Positions 19,001 through 26,964 are shown, counted from the first letter of the stretch. The stretch is 64,000 nucleotides of DNA from Paraglaciecola chathamensis S18K6 (GCA_000314955.1 BAEM01000043.1:62001-126000), one strand, 5' to 3'. Notes: generated by a model from the sequence alone, not told the origin. Program-made: numbers and translations.

Positions 19001-19504
19001 GCCAACCTACAAGTGAGTTCTCGACTAAATCGCGGTAGCCGATTCAGTATCCTGCTGCCAGCGTGTGATCCAGTTGTCAGCAAACCATCATTCAAGCTCA
19101 ATAAAGTGGGCTTTCATGACTTAAAAGTCTTGTGTGTTGACGATCAACGTCAAAACCTAGATGCACTGCAATCTTTGTTGGTTAAATGGAAAGTCACTGT
19201 ACATTGTGAACAAACCCCAAAAGGCGCTATAGCGTCCTTAGGGCATTTTATTCCTGATGTGATCCTGATGGATTTTCAGCTAAGCAGCGATATAGATGGG
19301 CTTGAATTAATTGACCAGTTGCGCGAGCGTATTTCACATATTACGCCAAATAATGTACCTGCTATATTGATCACCGCCAACATTGAGCCTGAACTGATAG
19401 AAAATTGTAAAAAACAGGGCTGTGGATATTTAGCTAAACCTGTAAAACCGGCTAAGTTGCGGGCGTCGCTGCAGGCGGCTCAAGCTGAAGCTGTGAGGCA
19501 ATAA
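16067..19504 (+). CDS. crbS: CrbS-type hybrid sensor kinase with SLC5 (SSS) transporter domain
   Basis: The protein has 1145 residues. An SSS/SLC5-like membrane domain of about 13 helices spans 1-490. A STAC-like linker (about 510-600) includes TLLSTFLGEKRCKQLLSDY. A PAS domain (about 615-735) has ISVIDRDLNLVAWNKSYLAL. The kinase core has the phospho-histidine in LASHDILQPLN (about 794), the N-box NFLSNALKYT and GVGLGLGVVKRL. A receiver domain has D at about 1068 (VILMDFQL) and K in AKPVKP. This layout is that of CrbS (MxtR in Pseudomonas), the sensor of the acetate switch. An AGGA site precedes the ATG. Its 3' end overlaps crbR tail to tail by 53 bp. Confidence 0.93.
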   Translation: MALGWLLLAIVYLMGLFWLAKWGDGNNALAKRFSSHPAIYSLALAIYCTAWTFFGSVGEASRDNWDYLPIFLGPMLLYLFGYRFLRKLIAVSKRQHITTIADFISSRYGKRQTIALLVTLIALLAIVPYVALQLKAIGSAFLMVTGQTHAELIVLGATTFIALFSIYFGTQHADVTEYRRGLMLAISFESVIKLCALIAVASFGYFAYSQHTNTPLLHKFASADALGNIWSFSFIAQTLMAAGAVVCLPRQFHVAIVDNLKLSHLKTARWLFPLYLLCIAILIPIISAAGDDMFRYTNQEPDTYVLGMAMGSGSMLLQVLVFVGGLSAATAMIIVATLTLSTMLTNDVILPNLLAEHRGAGVPPNFTKRILLIRRLVISAILFLAYIYYQQMTDSRTLASIGLIAFSLVIQLLPAIVGGLYWKRGHAQGVYAGLMVGIGSWILWLMLPLFNDAGQNLLLNDTINTVAIYSLLANALAYVLFSYVAEVRLIDRIQAEAFVTTTDEKSKQHNILLAQTSVGDLQTLLSTFLGEKRCKQLLSDYQQRNGQILNPGESATEEFVLFSERALGGVIGASSAKALVDSAINGKKLNFEEVVNFFDDTTQAIQFNMSALVASLESLEQGISVIDRDLNLVAWNKSYLALFSYPANMVRVGRPVEDLVRYNAQRGECGAGEVENLVQKRLEHMRKGTSHRFLRQRSDGRTLEMVGTPLPGGGFVTSFNDVTEHIETQHALKEANIDLENRIQKRAQEVQTINAELRLEIQRRAQAETQLVSARKAAEQANASKTRFLALASHDILQPLNAAKLYLGALEETVLNDDTRHTLGKLSNSIHASEALIATLLDIARIDQGELKAEYSATHVPEVLQPLITEFELTAEHKGLQLRSHIADVWVKTDRTYLYRIMQNFLSNALKYTQQGGVLVAVRQKEQGVLFEVFDTGSGIEPDQVNKIFGDFYRISGNEQQGVGLGLGVVKRLAAILDANLQVSSRLNRGSRFSILLPACDPVVSKPSFKLNKVGFHDLKVLCVDDQRQNLDALQSLLVKWKVTVHCEQTPKGAIASLGHFIPDVILMDFQLSSDIDGLELIDQLRERISHITPNNVPAILITANIEPELIENCKKQGCGYLAKPVKPAKLRASLQAAQAEAVRQ

Positions 19505-20111
19505 GGACTGCTTGGGTGCGGTTATTGATTTGTAGCTTCTTAAAGATAGCCGTCACATGTGCTTTTACTGTGGCGGTAGCGATATCAAGGTTGTAGGCGA
19601 TTTGCTTATTCAATAAGCCATCACGCATGTAGCACAATACCTTATATTGAGCAGGCGTTAAGCTAGCGACTTTGTCAGCGAGCTCAGCAAATTCGTTGTC
19701 TAACTCCACTTCGTCACTGGCATATCCTTGTGGCAACCAAATATCGCCTTCAAGCATGCTGGTCACGGCTTGGGCTATCTGCGCTGCGCCTGTGGTTTTG
19801 GGGACAAAACCCAAGGCCCCTAAATTAATCACTTTGGTGATAATGGTTGGTTCTTCCAAACCGGATACCACTGCCACGGGTAACTCTGGGAAAAGTTTAC
19901 GGATATGGATTAAGCCAAATAAGTCACCGCTGCCCGGCATATGCAAGTCGAGCAGCAGCAAGTCAATGTCTTTATGTTCTTCTAATAAGGCTACGGTTTG
20001 CATTAAATCAGCCGCTTCTAATAGTGACAAATCACTAAAAGACAGAGTTAAAGCACCGCGTAAAGCATCGCGGTACAAAGGGTGATCATCAGCAACCAGT
20101 AGCGTTATCAT
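19452..20111 (-). CDS. crbR: CrbR-type LuxR-family response regulator
   Basis: The protein has 219 residues. The receiver domain starts LLVADDHPLYRDAL and has the phospho-acceptor D55 in LLLLDLHMPG and the K in PKTTGAAQIAQA. The LuxR-type helix-turn-helix at about 150-210 reads LTPAQYKVLCYMRDGLLNKQ and ATATVKAHVTAIFKKLQINN. It is the expected partner of CrbS and activator of acs. It lies 41 bp after acs in the same direction, so it is probably transcribed from the acs promoter, which carries a candidate CrbR box. Its last 53 bp are antisense to the end of crbS. Confidence 0.92.
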   Translation of the reverse strand: MITLLVADDHPLYRDALRGALTLSFSDLSLLEAADLMQTVALLEEHKDIDLLLLDLHMPGSGDLFGLIHIRKLFPELPVAVVSGLEEPTIITKVINLGALGFVPKTTGAAQIAQAVTSMLEGDIWLPQGYASDEVELDNEFAELADKVASLTPAQYKVLCYMRDGLLNKQIAYNLDIATATVKAHVTAIFKKLQINNRTQAVLIASQLQLEPPAATPAT

Positions 20112-20125
20112 ATTGAAGCCATTTT

Positions 20126-20145
20126 CACACTTATTTCCAAGTGTG
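20126..20145 (-). other. Hairpin between acs and crbR
   Basis: A perfect 7-bp stem, CACACTT and AAGTGTG, has a 6-base loop and occupies most of the 41-bp gap. No T-run follows on the minus strand, so it is not a normal terminator. It could tune read-through or RNA decay between acs and crbR. Confidence 0.5.
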
Positions 20146-20152
20146 TCTCCAT

Positions 20153-22093
20153 TTAGCGATTCAAGCGCTGCTCAATCAATGTGTCTACTACACCGGGATC
20201 AGCTAGCGTTGATGTATCACCGAGTTGCTCATATTCATTTGCGGCGATCTTACGTAAGATACGACGCATAATCTTACCTGAGCGAGTCTTAGGTAAACCA
20301 GACGACCATTGTATCAAATCAGGCGTAGCAATTGGACTAAGTTCTTTACGTACCCAATTAGACACCTCTTTAGTCAGCTCTTCGTTTACCTCAACACCTT
20401 CATTGGGCATGATATAAACATAAATACCCTGGCCTTTAAGGTCATGGGGATAACCCACCACCGCTGCCTCTGCAACAGCGTGATGAGACACTAACGCGCT
20501 TTCAATTTCAGCTGTGCCTAAGCGATGACCAGAAACATTCAGTACGTCATCTACACGGCCTGTGATCCAGAAATAATCATCTTCATCACGGCGCGCGCCA
20601 TCACCGGTGCAGTAGGTGCCTGGGTAGGTGGTAAAGTAGGTTTGTACAAAGCGCTCATGATCACCATAAACGGTGCGCGCTTGTCCCGGCCAGCTGTCAG
20701 TAATAATCAAGTTTCCGTCAGTGGCACCGTGTAATTCATTGCCTTGTCCGTCAACAAGGGCGGGTTGTACACCAAAAAACGGATGACTAGCTGCGCCTGG
20801 CTTCATTGCCGTAACACTAGGCAATGGCGTTATCATCGCGCCACCAGTTTCCGTTTGCCACCATGTATCCACAACCGGACAACGAGACTGACCAACTGTG
20901 GTGTAATACCAATGCCACGCTTCAGGATTAATCGGCTCCCCAACAGATCCTAGCAAACGCAAAGATTCGCCGCTTATTCCTTCGACTGGGAAATCTCCGT
21001 GGGCCATTAATGCTCGAATAGCGGTAGGCGCGGTATACAAAATATTGACCTTATGCTTATCAACTATTTGCCCAATGCGGCGCACGTCTGGGTAAGTTGG
21101 CACGCCTTCAAACATAACGCTCGTTGCGCCATTGGCAAGGGGCCCATAAACGATATAACTATGTCCTGTGACCCAACCAACATCCGCTGCACACCAGTAA
21201 ATATCCCCCGGCTTGTAATCAAATACGTATTTGTGGGTGATTGACGCCCATAGCAGGTAGCCACCTGTAGTATGCACAACCCCTTTCGGTTGACCTGTTG
21301 AGCCAGAGGTATACAAAATAAAGAGCGGGTCTTCAGCGTTCATTACCTCTGGCGGGCAATCAGTGCTGCACTGTGCTGTGAGCTCATCCCAGCAAACATC
21401 GTTTTTACCCCAGTCGACATCATTGCCAGTATGTTTATACACCACGACATGCTCCATACTCGGGCAATCGTGTTCAGCCAATGCACTATCAACATTCGCT
21501 TTTAAGGGGATTTGCTTGCCTGCTCTTAATCCTTCATCAGCGGTCATCAACACTTTTGCCTGGCAATTGTTCACCCGATCGGCAATTGCATTAGGTGAAA
21601 AGCCACCAAATATCACTGTGTGCACTGCGCCAATTCTGGCGCAGGCTAACATGGCGTAAACAGCTTGAGGGATCATCGGCATATAAATCGCTACACGATC
21701 ACCTTTGCCAACACCTAGTTTGCGTAAGCCGTTGGCTATTTTAGCGACTTCATCGTGCAAGCGGTGGTAAGTGATAATGTCATGAGAATGCGGGTCATCG
21801 CCTTCCCAGATGAACGCCGTTACATGTCCGCGTGTTGCTAGGTGACGGTCAATGCAATTGTACGTCACGTTTAACTCACCATCTTCGAACCACTTAATGC
21901 TGACATTATGGGCGTCAAATGAGGTGTTTTTAATTTTAGTCGGTGCAGTTACCCAATCTAGGGACTTCGCTTGCTCTGCCCAAAACGTTTCGGGATCTTC
22001 CACTGACTGTGCATACATGCGTGCATAGTCTTGTGGTGTAAGGTGGCTTTGCTCTTTAGCGCGTGCTGGAACAGGATAAATTTGTTGCGACAT
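20153..22093 (-). CDS. acs: Acetyl-CoA synthetase (AMP-forming)
   Basis: This cytoplasmic enzyme makes acetyl-CoA from acetate, ATP and CoA. The 646-residue length is close to the E. coli enzyme (652). Visible motifs are the P-loop-like [55 protein letters not shown], and [11 protein letters not shown] with K607, equivalent to the regulatory acetylated lysine (E. coli K609). I chose the ATG at 22093 because GGAG lies 6 bases upstream; the 14 extra residues of the longer frame are not Acs-like. A candidate CrbR box lies 68 bp upstream. With the symporter it forms an acetate-scavenging route. Confidence 0.96.
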   Translation of the reverse strand: MSQQIYPVPARAKEQSHLTPQDYARMYAQSVEDPETFWAEQAKSLDWVTAPTKIKNTSFDAHNVSIKWFEDGELNVTYNCIDRHLATRGHVTAFIWEGDDPHSHDIITYHRLHDEVAKIANGLRKLGVGKGDRVAIYMPMIPQAVYAMLACARIGAVHTVIFGGFSPNAIADRVNNCQAKVLMTADEGLRAGKQIPLKANVDSALAEHDCPSMEHVVVYKHTGNDVDWGKNDVCWDELTAQCSTDCPPEVMNAEDPLFILYTSGSTGQPKGVVHTTGGYLLWASITHKYVFDYKPGDIYWCAADVGWVTGHSYIVYGPLANGATSVMFEGVPTYPDVRRIGQIVDKHKVNILYTAPTAIRALMAHGDFPVEGISGESLRLLGSVGEPINPEAWHWYYTTVGQSRCPVVDTWWQTETGGAMITPLPSVTAMKPGAASHPFFGVQPALVDGQGNELHGATDGNLIITDSWPGQARTVYGDHERFVQTYFTTYPGTYCTGDGARRDEDDYFWITGRVDDVLNVSGHRLGTAEIESALVSHHAVAEAAVVGYPHDLKGQGIYVYIMPNEGVEVNEELTKEVSNWVRKELSPIATPDLIQWSSGLPKTRSGKIMRRILRKIAANEYEQLGDTSTLADPGVVDTLIEQRLNR

Positions 22094-22161
22094 AATGACT
22101 CCAAAACTGAAAACACAAATGAGAATATTGAGCACTGTACTCGTAAGAACGTAAACCGGAA

Positions 22162-22177
22162 TGAGACCTTGGTCTTA
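22162..22177. promoter_or_regulatory. Candidate CrbR box, acs promoter (TGAGACCTTGGTCTTA)
   Basis: This 16-bp palindrome differs at one base from the copy before the symporter operon. The shared flank GGAA precedes both. Its distance to the start codon (68 bp) is nearly the same as there (64 bp), and the orientation to the gene is the same. Confidence 0.7.
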
Positions 22178-22289
22178 TCCCCTACTTACAAATAGCCAAA
22201 CAAAATACTACAAGCCTCGAAACTATTTAACAATCTCCCTGTTTGCCGCCTAGATAAACCAAGACTTTGCTAAACATAGAGTCTCGTTA

Positions 22290-22336
22290 CTTACGCGCAA
22301 AAAAATGTGTTTTATGCGCGTAAGACTCAGGTCTTA
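22290..22336. promoter_or_regulatory. Porin promoter: inverted repeat plus candidate CrbR box
   Basis: CTTACGCGC (22290-22298) and GCGCGTAAG (22316-22324) form a perfect 9-bp inverted repeat with a 17-base spacer. Its right arm runs into TAAGACTCAGGTCTTA (22321-22336), a perfect 6-bp inverted repeat that matches the TAAGAC-N4-GTCTYA pattern of the acs and symporter boxes. It lies 79 bp before the porin start. The outer repeat may be a second regulator's site. The wider acs-porin gap (22094-22415) holds no gene. Confidence 0.58.
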
Positions 22337-22415
22337 TAGACCATGAGCTTATGGCGAGCTTTCAAGTCCTACGCCACAGTAATTGCCGTTTTGAACCATC
22401 ACAATGGAAATCATC

Positions 22416-23594
22416 ATGGCACATACTCAGACATTCATTCGATACGCACTCACTGGGCTAGCAAGCGTAGCATTGGCCACCCACTTCAATCTCCAAGCAA
22501 ACCCATTGGACAAGACAACGTTCAGTTTTAGTGGTTATGTTAAGGCGGATGCCATGGTGAGTCAGTATAGCGACGGAACATTAGCCTCAGGCAGTATTGG
22601 GCGAGACTTTTATATACCAAGCTTGACGCCTACGGGAGGAGAAAAAGAAAGTGCTCAATTTGATGCACATATCAAACAATCGCGTTTTCGCTTTACGACC
22701 AATACATTGCTCAGTAACGAACAAACAATAACAGGCGTGCTTGAATTCGATTTTCATACCACGCCCGATGGCAATGAACGTATCAGTAATTCCTACGAGC
22801 CAAGAATAAGACATGCATTTTTAAAATATAACAATTGGCTGATTGGGCAAACTTGGTCAACGTTTCAAGATGTTAAAACCTTACCCGAATCAGTGGATTT
22901 TATTGGTGTGACCGACGGTACGATATTCGCTCGCCAAACGATGATCAGATACACCTCAGGTGCGTTCGAAGTTGCACTGGAAAACCCCGAAACCACAGTA
23001 ACCCCCTTTGGGGGAAGCGGTCGAATTGTGGCTGATGACAACTCAGTGCCAGATTTAGCCGCCCGCTACACCCTAAATCAACCATGGGGGCATGTTGCTA
23101 TCGCGGGTCTTGTGCGTCAATTAGCGTATGTAGATAAACAAGATGGCAATAACATTGATAGCGACGAAATCAGTTATGGGCTGAGCATCACCAGTAAAAT
23201 TAACTTTGGCGAAGACGATTTACGTGTCATGGCCAATATCGGTAGAGGCCTAGGACGCTATATTGGTTTAAATGCCGTCAACAGTGCAGTGCTCAATGCC
23301 AATAACGAGCTAGAAAGCATAGACGTGCGCGGTTTTACGCTTGCCTATCGCCATTTCTGGGCCCCCCAGTGGCGCAGTACCTTCAGCTACGCCATGCTTA
23401 GCGCTGACAACGACACGGATTTAACCGGTTTAGGTGTTATCAAACAAACCTACAGCGCGCGAGCCAACCTTCTTTATTCCCCCGCCCCTGAACTCACCTT
23501 CGGCGCTGAATATGCCTATGCTCAGAAAACGTTAGAGTCTGACATTGATGGCGACTTGAGCCGACTGCAATTTTCCGCTAAGTACGCTTTTTAA
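22416..23594 (+). CDS. DcaP-family trimeric porin
   Basis: This outer-membrane channel has 392 residues. A signal peptide ends near FNLQANPLD. The mature N-terminus SFSGYVKADAMVSQYSDG is the DcaP first strand. Other family blocks are SRFRFTTNTLL, LIGQTWSTFQD, TLPESVDFIG and QTMIRYTSGAFEVALENPET. The last residue is F, as in most barrels. DcaP porins pass organic anions such as dicarboxylates. The neighbourhood and the shared box suggest uptake of acetate or related acids. A GGAA lies 6 bases before this ATG; an ATG four codons upstream is the alternative. A terminator follows the gene. Confidence 0.9.
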   Translation: MAHTQTFIRYALTGLASVALATHFNLQANPLDKTTFSFSGYVKADAMVSQYSDGTLASGSIGRDFYIPSLTPTGGEKESAQFDAHIKQSRFRFTTNTLLSNEQTITGVLEFDFHTTPDGNERISNSYEPRIRHAFLKYNNWLIGQTWSTFQDVKTLPESVDFIGVTDGTIFARQTMIRYTSGAFEVALENPETTVTPFGGSGRIVADDNSVPDLAARYTLNQPWGHVAIAGLVRQLAYVDKQDGNNIDSDEISYGLSITSKINFGEDDLRVMANIGRGLGRYIGLNAVNSAVLNANNELESIDVRGFTLAYRHFWAPQWRSTFSYAMLSADNDTDLTGLGVIKQTYSARANLLYSPAPELTFGAEYAYAQKTLESDIDGDLSRLQFSAKYAF

Positions 23595-23654
23595 TGAATG
23601 TGTTTGCTGCGCAATCATATACGAGCGACAACTCCCAACGCGTCGTCTCGTTTT

Positions 23655-23683
23655 GCGCCATCATCTACTGATGGCGCTTTTTT
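23655..23683 (+). terminator. Intrinsic terminator after the porin
   Basis: A perfect 9-bp stem, GCGCCATCA and TGATGGCGC, with a 5-base loop is followed by TTTTTT. It lies 60 bp past the porin stop. Confidence 0.92.
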
Positions 23684-23813
23684 AATTCTTTTTCTGGCAC
23701 CTAGCAAGGCTTTATAACACCCTAGACTTGTCGATGATCTGGCGACACGCAGTTTCATCTTTGTGTTATCCGTAATAAACTGCACGCATAATTCAAATGA
23801 GATCCAAATACAT

Positions 23814-24521
23814 ATGAAAATTGCCATTTTAGGTGCCATGGATGAAGAGATTACCCTTCTTAAACAATCAATTACTGGGCTTGCTGAGCATCAACATGCT
23901 CATTTAACGCTCTACAGCGGTCAATTGAATGGCATGGATGTAGTACTGGTAAAATGTGGCATAGGCAAAGTGGCTGCTGCAGTTGCCACCACCATAATAG
24001 TCGACAAATTTTCCCCTGATTATGTGGTTAATACCGGTTCAGCCGGTGGCTTTGATCAGGCATTGAGCATTGGCGACGTAGTAATAGCCAACGAAGTTGT
24101 GCATCACGATGCTGATTTAACTCACTTTGGCTACGCACTAGGTCAATGCGCTGGAATGCCAGAGACTTACGTGTGCGATGCTACGCTTATCGAGGCAGCT
24201 GAAAAAGCCGCATCAACCTTAGGTGAAGTTAAAACCAAGCGTGGTCTTATTTGTACTGGTGATGCCTTTATTGGAAGTGACGAAGCTGCGGCTAAACTGC
24301 TCGCTGATTTTCCAGCCATTGCTGCAGCAGAAATGGAAGGTGTAGCCATAGGACAAACCTGTCACTTATTGAATGTTCCTTTCCTGGTCATTCGTTCGTT
24401 ATCGGATATTGCAGGCAAAGCTTCAACCGTGTCGTTTCAAACCTACTTGGAGCAAGCAGCAAAACACTCTGCCCTGCTCGTTATGAATATGATCACTGTC
24501 TTGCAACAGGCATCTAAGTAA
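23814..24521 (+). CDS. mtnN: 5'-methylthioadenosine/S-adenosylhomocysteine nucleosidase
   Basis: This cytoplasmic enzyme cleaves MTA and SAH to adenine and a thio-ribose product in SAM recycling. Length is 235 residues, as usual for the family. The N-terminus is MKIAILGAMDEEITLL with the catalytic glutamate, the mid-region VNTGSAGGFDQALSIGDVVI, EMEGVAIGQ holds the ribose-binding glutamate, and RSLSDIAG the catalytic aspartate. The ATG at 23814 is chosen because family members begin at MKIAIIGAM; the 17 extra upstream residues are not conserved-looking. The CobD-like gene follows after 8 bp, so the two are co-transcribed. Confidence 0.96.
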   Translation: MKIAILGAMDEEITLLKQSITGLAEHQHAHLTLYSGQLNGMDVVLVKCGIGKVAAAVATTIIVDKFSPDYVVNTGSAGGFDQALSIGDVVIANEVVHHDADLTHFGYALGQCAGMPETYVCDATLIEAAEKAASTLGEVKTKRGLICTGDAFIGSDEAAAKLLADFPAIAAAEMEGVAIGQTCHLLNVPFLVIRSLSDIAGKASTVSFQTYLEQAAKHSALLVMNMITVLQQASK

Positions 24522-24529
24522 CGGTCACC

Positions 24530-25495
24530 TTGGCGAGCTATATCGACGCGTTATTGTACTCACCAGCACTTCAGCCTATTTGGCTGCTGGGCGTGGTCAT
24601 GCTAGTTGAAATGCTAATGAATTGGCCCGAGCACTATCACCCGCTTAGTTTCGCCAAACTGGTGGCGACAAGAATGGCTGATAAGGTGCATCCTTCAGCA
24701 GACAGAGCCGTTCTTCAACAGCGGATATCGGGTACGTTAGCGCCTCTGGTGCTCATTAGCCCAGTGGCAATCATACTGGCTATTTTTATCACCATGGCCG
24801 AGTTTCCTGTCTTTTTCGACGGTTTATTACTCCTCATCTCGTTGCAGTATCAAGGGGTATTGGCGCGGGCGAACAAAGTGAATTCGGCATTGGCACTGGG
24901 CAAAAAAACCTTAGCCCGGCAAATGCTAAACCCCATAGTGCTAAGGGAAACAGACTTACTCTCTGAGGTTGGGATCGTAAAAGCAACGATCGAAAGCACC
25001 TTGCTGCGCTTTCATCAGCAATACCTTTGCACCGCCCTAACCTTCCTGTTGTTCGGCCCAGTTGCCGCCTTATGTTTTCGCTTAGTCTATGAGTTTTCGC
25101 ATTGTTGGAATACTAAACGTGACCGTTTCAGCTACTTTGGGCAACCTTGTGCCATGCTTTTGATGATAGTGCAGTGGCTACCTCTGCGTTTAACGTCATA
25201 TTTGTATATTCTGTTGGGCAGCGTCCCAAGCGCCCTCAAAGCACAGGGCGAATTACCTCGCTCAAGCTCTACACATCAAACCTTGCTCGCGCTACACGGC
25301 GGTGCAATGGGTATCGAACTAAGTGGGCCTGCAATCTACGAGGGGGAGAAAAAACGTTCGATCAAGTGCGGGGGAAAACGCCAAGTGGGCTTGCTGGATA
25401 TCAAACGAACACTGAACAATATTTCCATCGCTAAATTTGCATTTTGGGTTGTCAGCTTGTGCGTTGGGGTTGCTATCTATCGTCTTAGTCTCTAA
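24530..25495 (+). CDS. CobD/CbiB-like integral membrane protein
   Basis: The protein has 321 residues and about five TM segments. WPEHYHPLSFAKLVATRMAD near the start, the central AALCFRLVYEF and the later LHGGAMGIELSGPAIYEGEK resemble CobD/CbiB, the adenosylcobinamide-phosphate synthase family. No other cobalamin gene is in view, so it may be a divergent member with another role. It starts with TTG 8 bp after mtnN; no better in-frame start was seen before residue 19. The mtnN-cobD-like pairing recurs in related marine gammaproteobacteria, as far as I recall. Confidence 0.7.
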   Translation: MASYIDALLYSPALQPIWLLGVVMLVEMLMNWPEHYHPLSFAKLVATRMADKVHPSADRAVLQQRISGTLAPLVLISPVAIILAIFITMAEFPVFFDGLLLLISLQYQGVLARANKVNSALALGKKTLARQMLNPIVLRETDLLSEVGIVKATIESTLLRFHQQYLCTALTFLLFGPVAALCFRLVYEFSHCWNTKRDRFSYFGQPCAMLLMIVQWLPLRLTSYLYILLGSVPSALKAQGELPRSSSTHQTLLALHGGAMGIELSGPAIYEGEKKRSIKCGGKRQVGLLDIKRTLNNISIAKFAFWVVSLCVGVAIYRLSL

Positions 25496-25525
25496 AGGCC
25501 GCTTCGACTAGTTAGAAAAGTGTTT

Positions 25526-25801
25526 CGTTATACCATTCCACGTTAATAAGTGATGACTCAGCGAGAGTTTAAAAGGGCTTAAACAAGGCGCATGACTGAA
25601 TGAATAGTTGTTCTCTTTCGAAGTCATGCAACGCAGTGTAAGCCCTTTTAAAACTCGCCTACAAGGAATGCCCCAGCGGCTTTTGCTCTGCGTTCTCACT
25701 ATTTGAAAGGGAACAACCATTACTACATAGCGACGCCTTAATCAAAAACCGCTGGACGCATTCTGAGGCGGGCACTTATTAATGCGGATTGGTATTACAC
25801 G
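25526..25801. repeat. Structured palindromic element (MITE-like or dispersed extragenic repeat)
   Basis: This intergenic stretch is full of nested inverted repeats. Its ends match imperfectly: 25526-25552, ending GTTAATAAGTG, and 25773-25801, starting CACTTATTAATGCGGATTGG. Inside are GCATGACT/AGTCATGC (25590 and 25622), a 17/18-base pair around GGGCTTA and TAAGCCC (25564-25656), CCAGCGGCTTTTG/CAAAAACCGCTGG (25673 and 25743), and imperfect arms around TTGTTCTCTTTC and GAAAGGGAACAA. No transposase is present. Short reading frames inside it are not credited. It fills most of the gap between the CobD-like gene and the next gene. Confidence 0.6.
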
Positions 25802-25984
25802 TCAAAAGAGTATAAATCTTCACATCTACGTATAACTATGTACTCCAACGTGGTATATTATTTGCTCTACATAATTGGTACATTCAGCGCGTACAGCGTG
25901 TTTACAGCAAACCGCACTGACTAATAAGTATCTTAAATAAGTCTCTTGAATAAGCATCTTGAGCTGACATAATCTGAGTTGTAT

Positions 25985-26428
25985 ATGGCCCCCAAATTTT
26001 CATTCTCTACCGCTTCTGGCAGTTATTCCTTTGACGTTTCTGGCAACATAGTCATTTGCACGTTAAATGGTGCATGTTGTGATTTAATTGCCCAGCGATA
26101 TGTTGCCACTCTGACTAACATAATTCATAGTTTTCAAGGCGAACCATGGGCTTACCTTGGCAATGCGCTATTGCACGAAGCCGCCACTCCTCAAGCTGAG
26201 GCCCATTTATTTCAAGCATACAGTAGGAGCCTGCAAAACAATTGTGTCGCTGATGCTTATTGTTTGATGTCGGCGGTGGGTATTTCACAGCTCAAGTCCA
26301 TTCGCCATAAAGCAGGTATCACGTTGCCACTAAGCGAACGTATATTTTCGAGTGTGCCCTTAGCCATGGAGCAACTTAGCAAAGAGCTTGCTAAGCGCAG
26401 CAAGAAAAACGTCAGATTAGTAGGATAA
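25985..26428 (+). CDS. Conserved-looking hypothetical protein
   Basis: The protein has 147 residues and no signal peptide or TM helix. The N-terminal part (FSFSTASGSYSFDVSGNIVI, then LNGACCDLIAQRYVATLTNI) has an alternating strand/helix pattern reminiscent of STAS-like folds. The C-terminal part is helical and ends with a basic tail KRSKKNVRLVG. I do not recognise a named family. The ATG has a GAG six bases upstream; a TTG two codons earlier is less likely. It stands between the palindromic element and the DUF2721 gene, with no clear operon partner. Confidence 0.65.
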   Translation: MAPKFSFSTASGSYSFDVSGNIVICTLNGACCDLIAQRYVATLTNIIHSFQGEPWAYLGNALLHEAATPQAEAHLFQAYSRSLQNNCVADAYCLMSAVGISQLKSIRHKAGITLPLSERIFSSVPLAMEQLSKELAKRSKKNVRLVG

Positions 26429-26499
26429 CCTCTGTTAGCCGAAATGCTAACTTGTGGCATAATGCCAGATTATTCATATGGCAAGAATACTGTTTCAAT

Positions 26500-26916
26500 A
26501 TGACGATTACCCTAACTACCCCAGCAATGCTCTTTCCAGCAATCTCTTTATTATTATTGGCCTACACCAACCGTTTCTTAACCTTAGCCAGTACCATTCG
26601 AAACCTTGACCCTACGCAGGATCAAGAGAACACACACGCCCAAATTAATAACTTACGCACACGTATTCAATTGATAAAACGCATGCAAGAGTTTGGCGCC
26701 TTCAGCTTTTTCTTGTGTGTCTTATCTATGTTAGCGATTTACGCAGAGTATCAAACGGTGGGCAGCACTATTTTTGCGGGCAGTTTAGTCTTGTTGCTGT
26801 ATTCACTGGGATTATCAGTTAGAGAGATTAATATTTCGGTAGAAGCGCTGGACTTACACTTAAGTCACTTCAATTTAGATCGGAAGAAACGCAAGTCATC
26901 CCGGGAAAAAACCTAA
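26500..26916 (+). CDS. DUF2721 membrane protein
   Basis: The protein has 138 residues. A first helix around PAMLFPAISLLLLAYTNRFL is followed by a charged segment with LASTIRNLD and RTRIQLIKRMQEF. Two more helices follow (AFSFFLCVLSMLAIYAEY and a second around FAGSLVLLLYSLGLSV), then a basic tail KKRKSSREK. This order fits DUF2721, whose function is unknown. The ATG at 26500 is taken because the frame before it lacks hydrophobic or conserved-looking sequence. Confidence 0.85.
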   Translation: MTITLTTPAMLFPAISLLLLAYTNRFLTLASTIRNLDPTQDQENTHAQINNLRTRIQLIKRMQEFGAFSFFLCVLSMLAIYAEYQTVGSTIFAGSLVLLLYSLGLSVREINISVEALDLHLSHFNLDRKKRKSSREKT

Positions 26917-26924
26917 CACAATGC

Positions 26925-26949
26925 GGCTTATTCTGAGTCAGAACAAGCC
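26925..26949. terminator. Terminator-like hairpin between convergent genes
   Basis: GGCTTATTCTG and CAGAACAAGCC form an 11-bp stem with one mismatch and a 3-base loop. Weak T-rich sequence follows on the plus strand. It lies between DUF2721 and tyrS, which converge. Confidence 0.6.
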
Positions 26950-26964
26950 ACACTTTTGCAGTAT

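Noticed and set aside
25508-25720. A 70-codon frame on the minus strand
   Set aside because: It lies inside the palindromic element, has no ribosome site and no protein-like composition.
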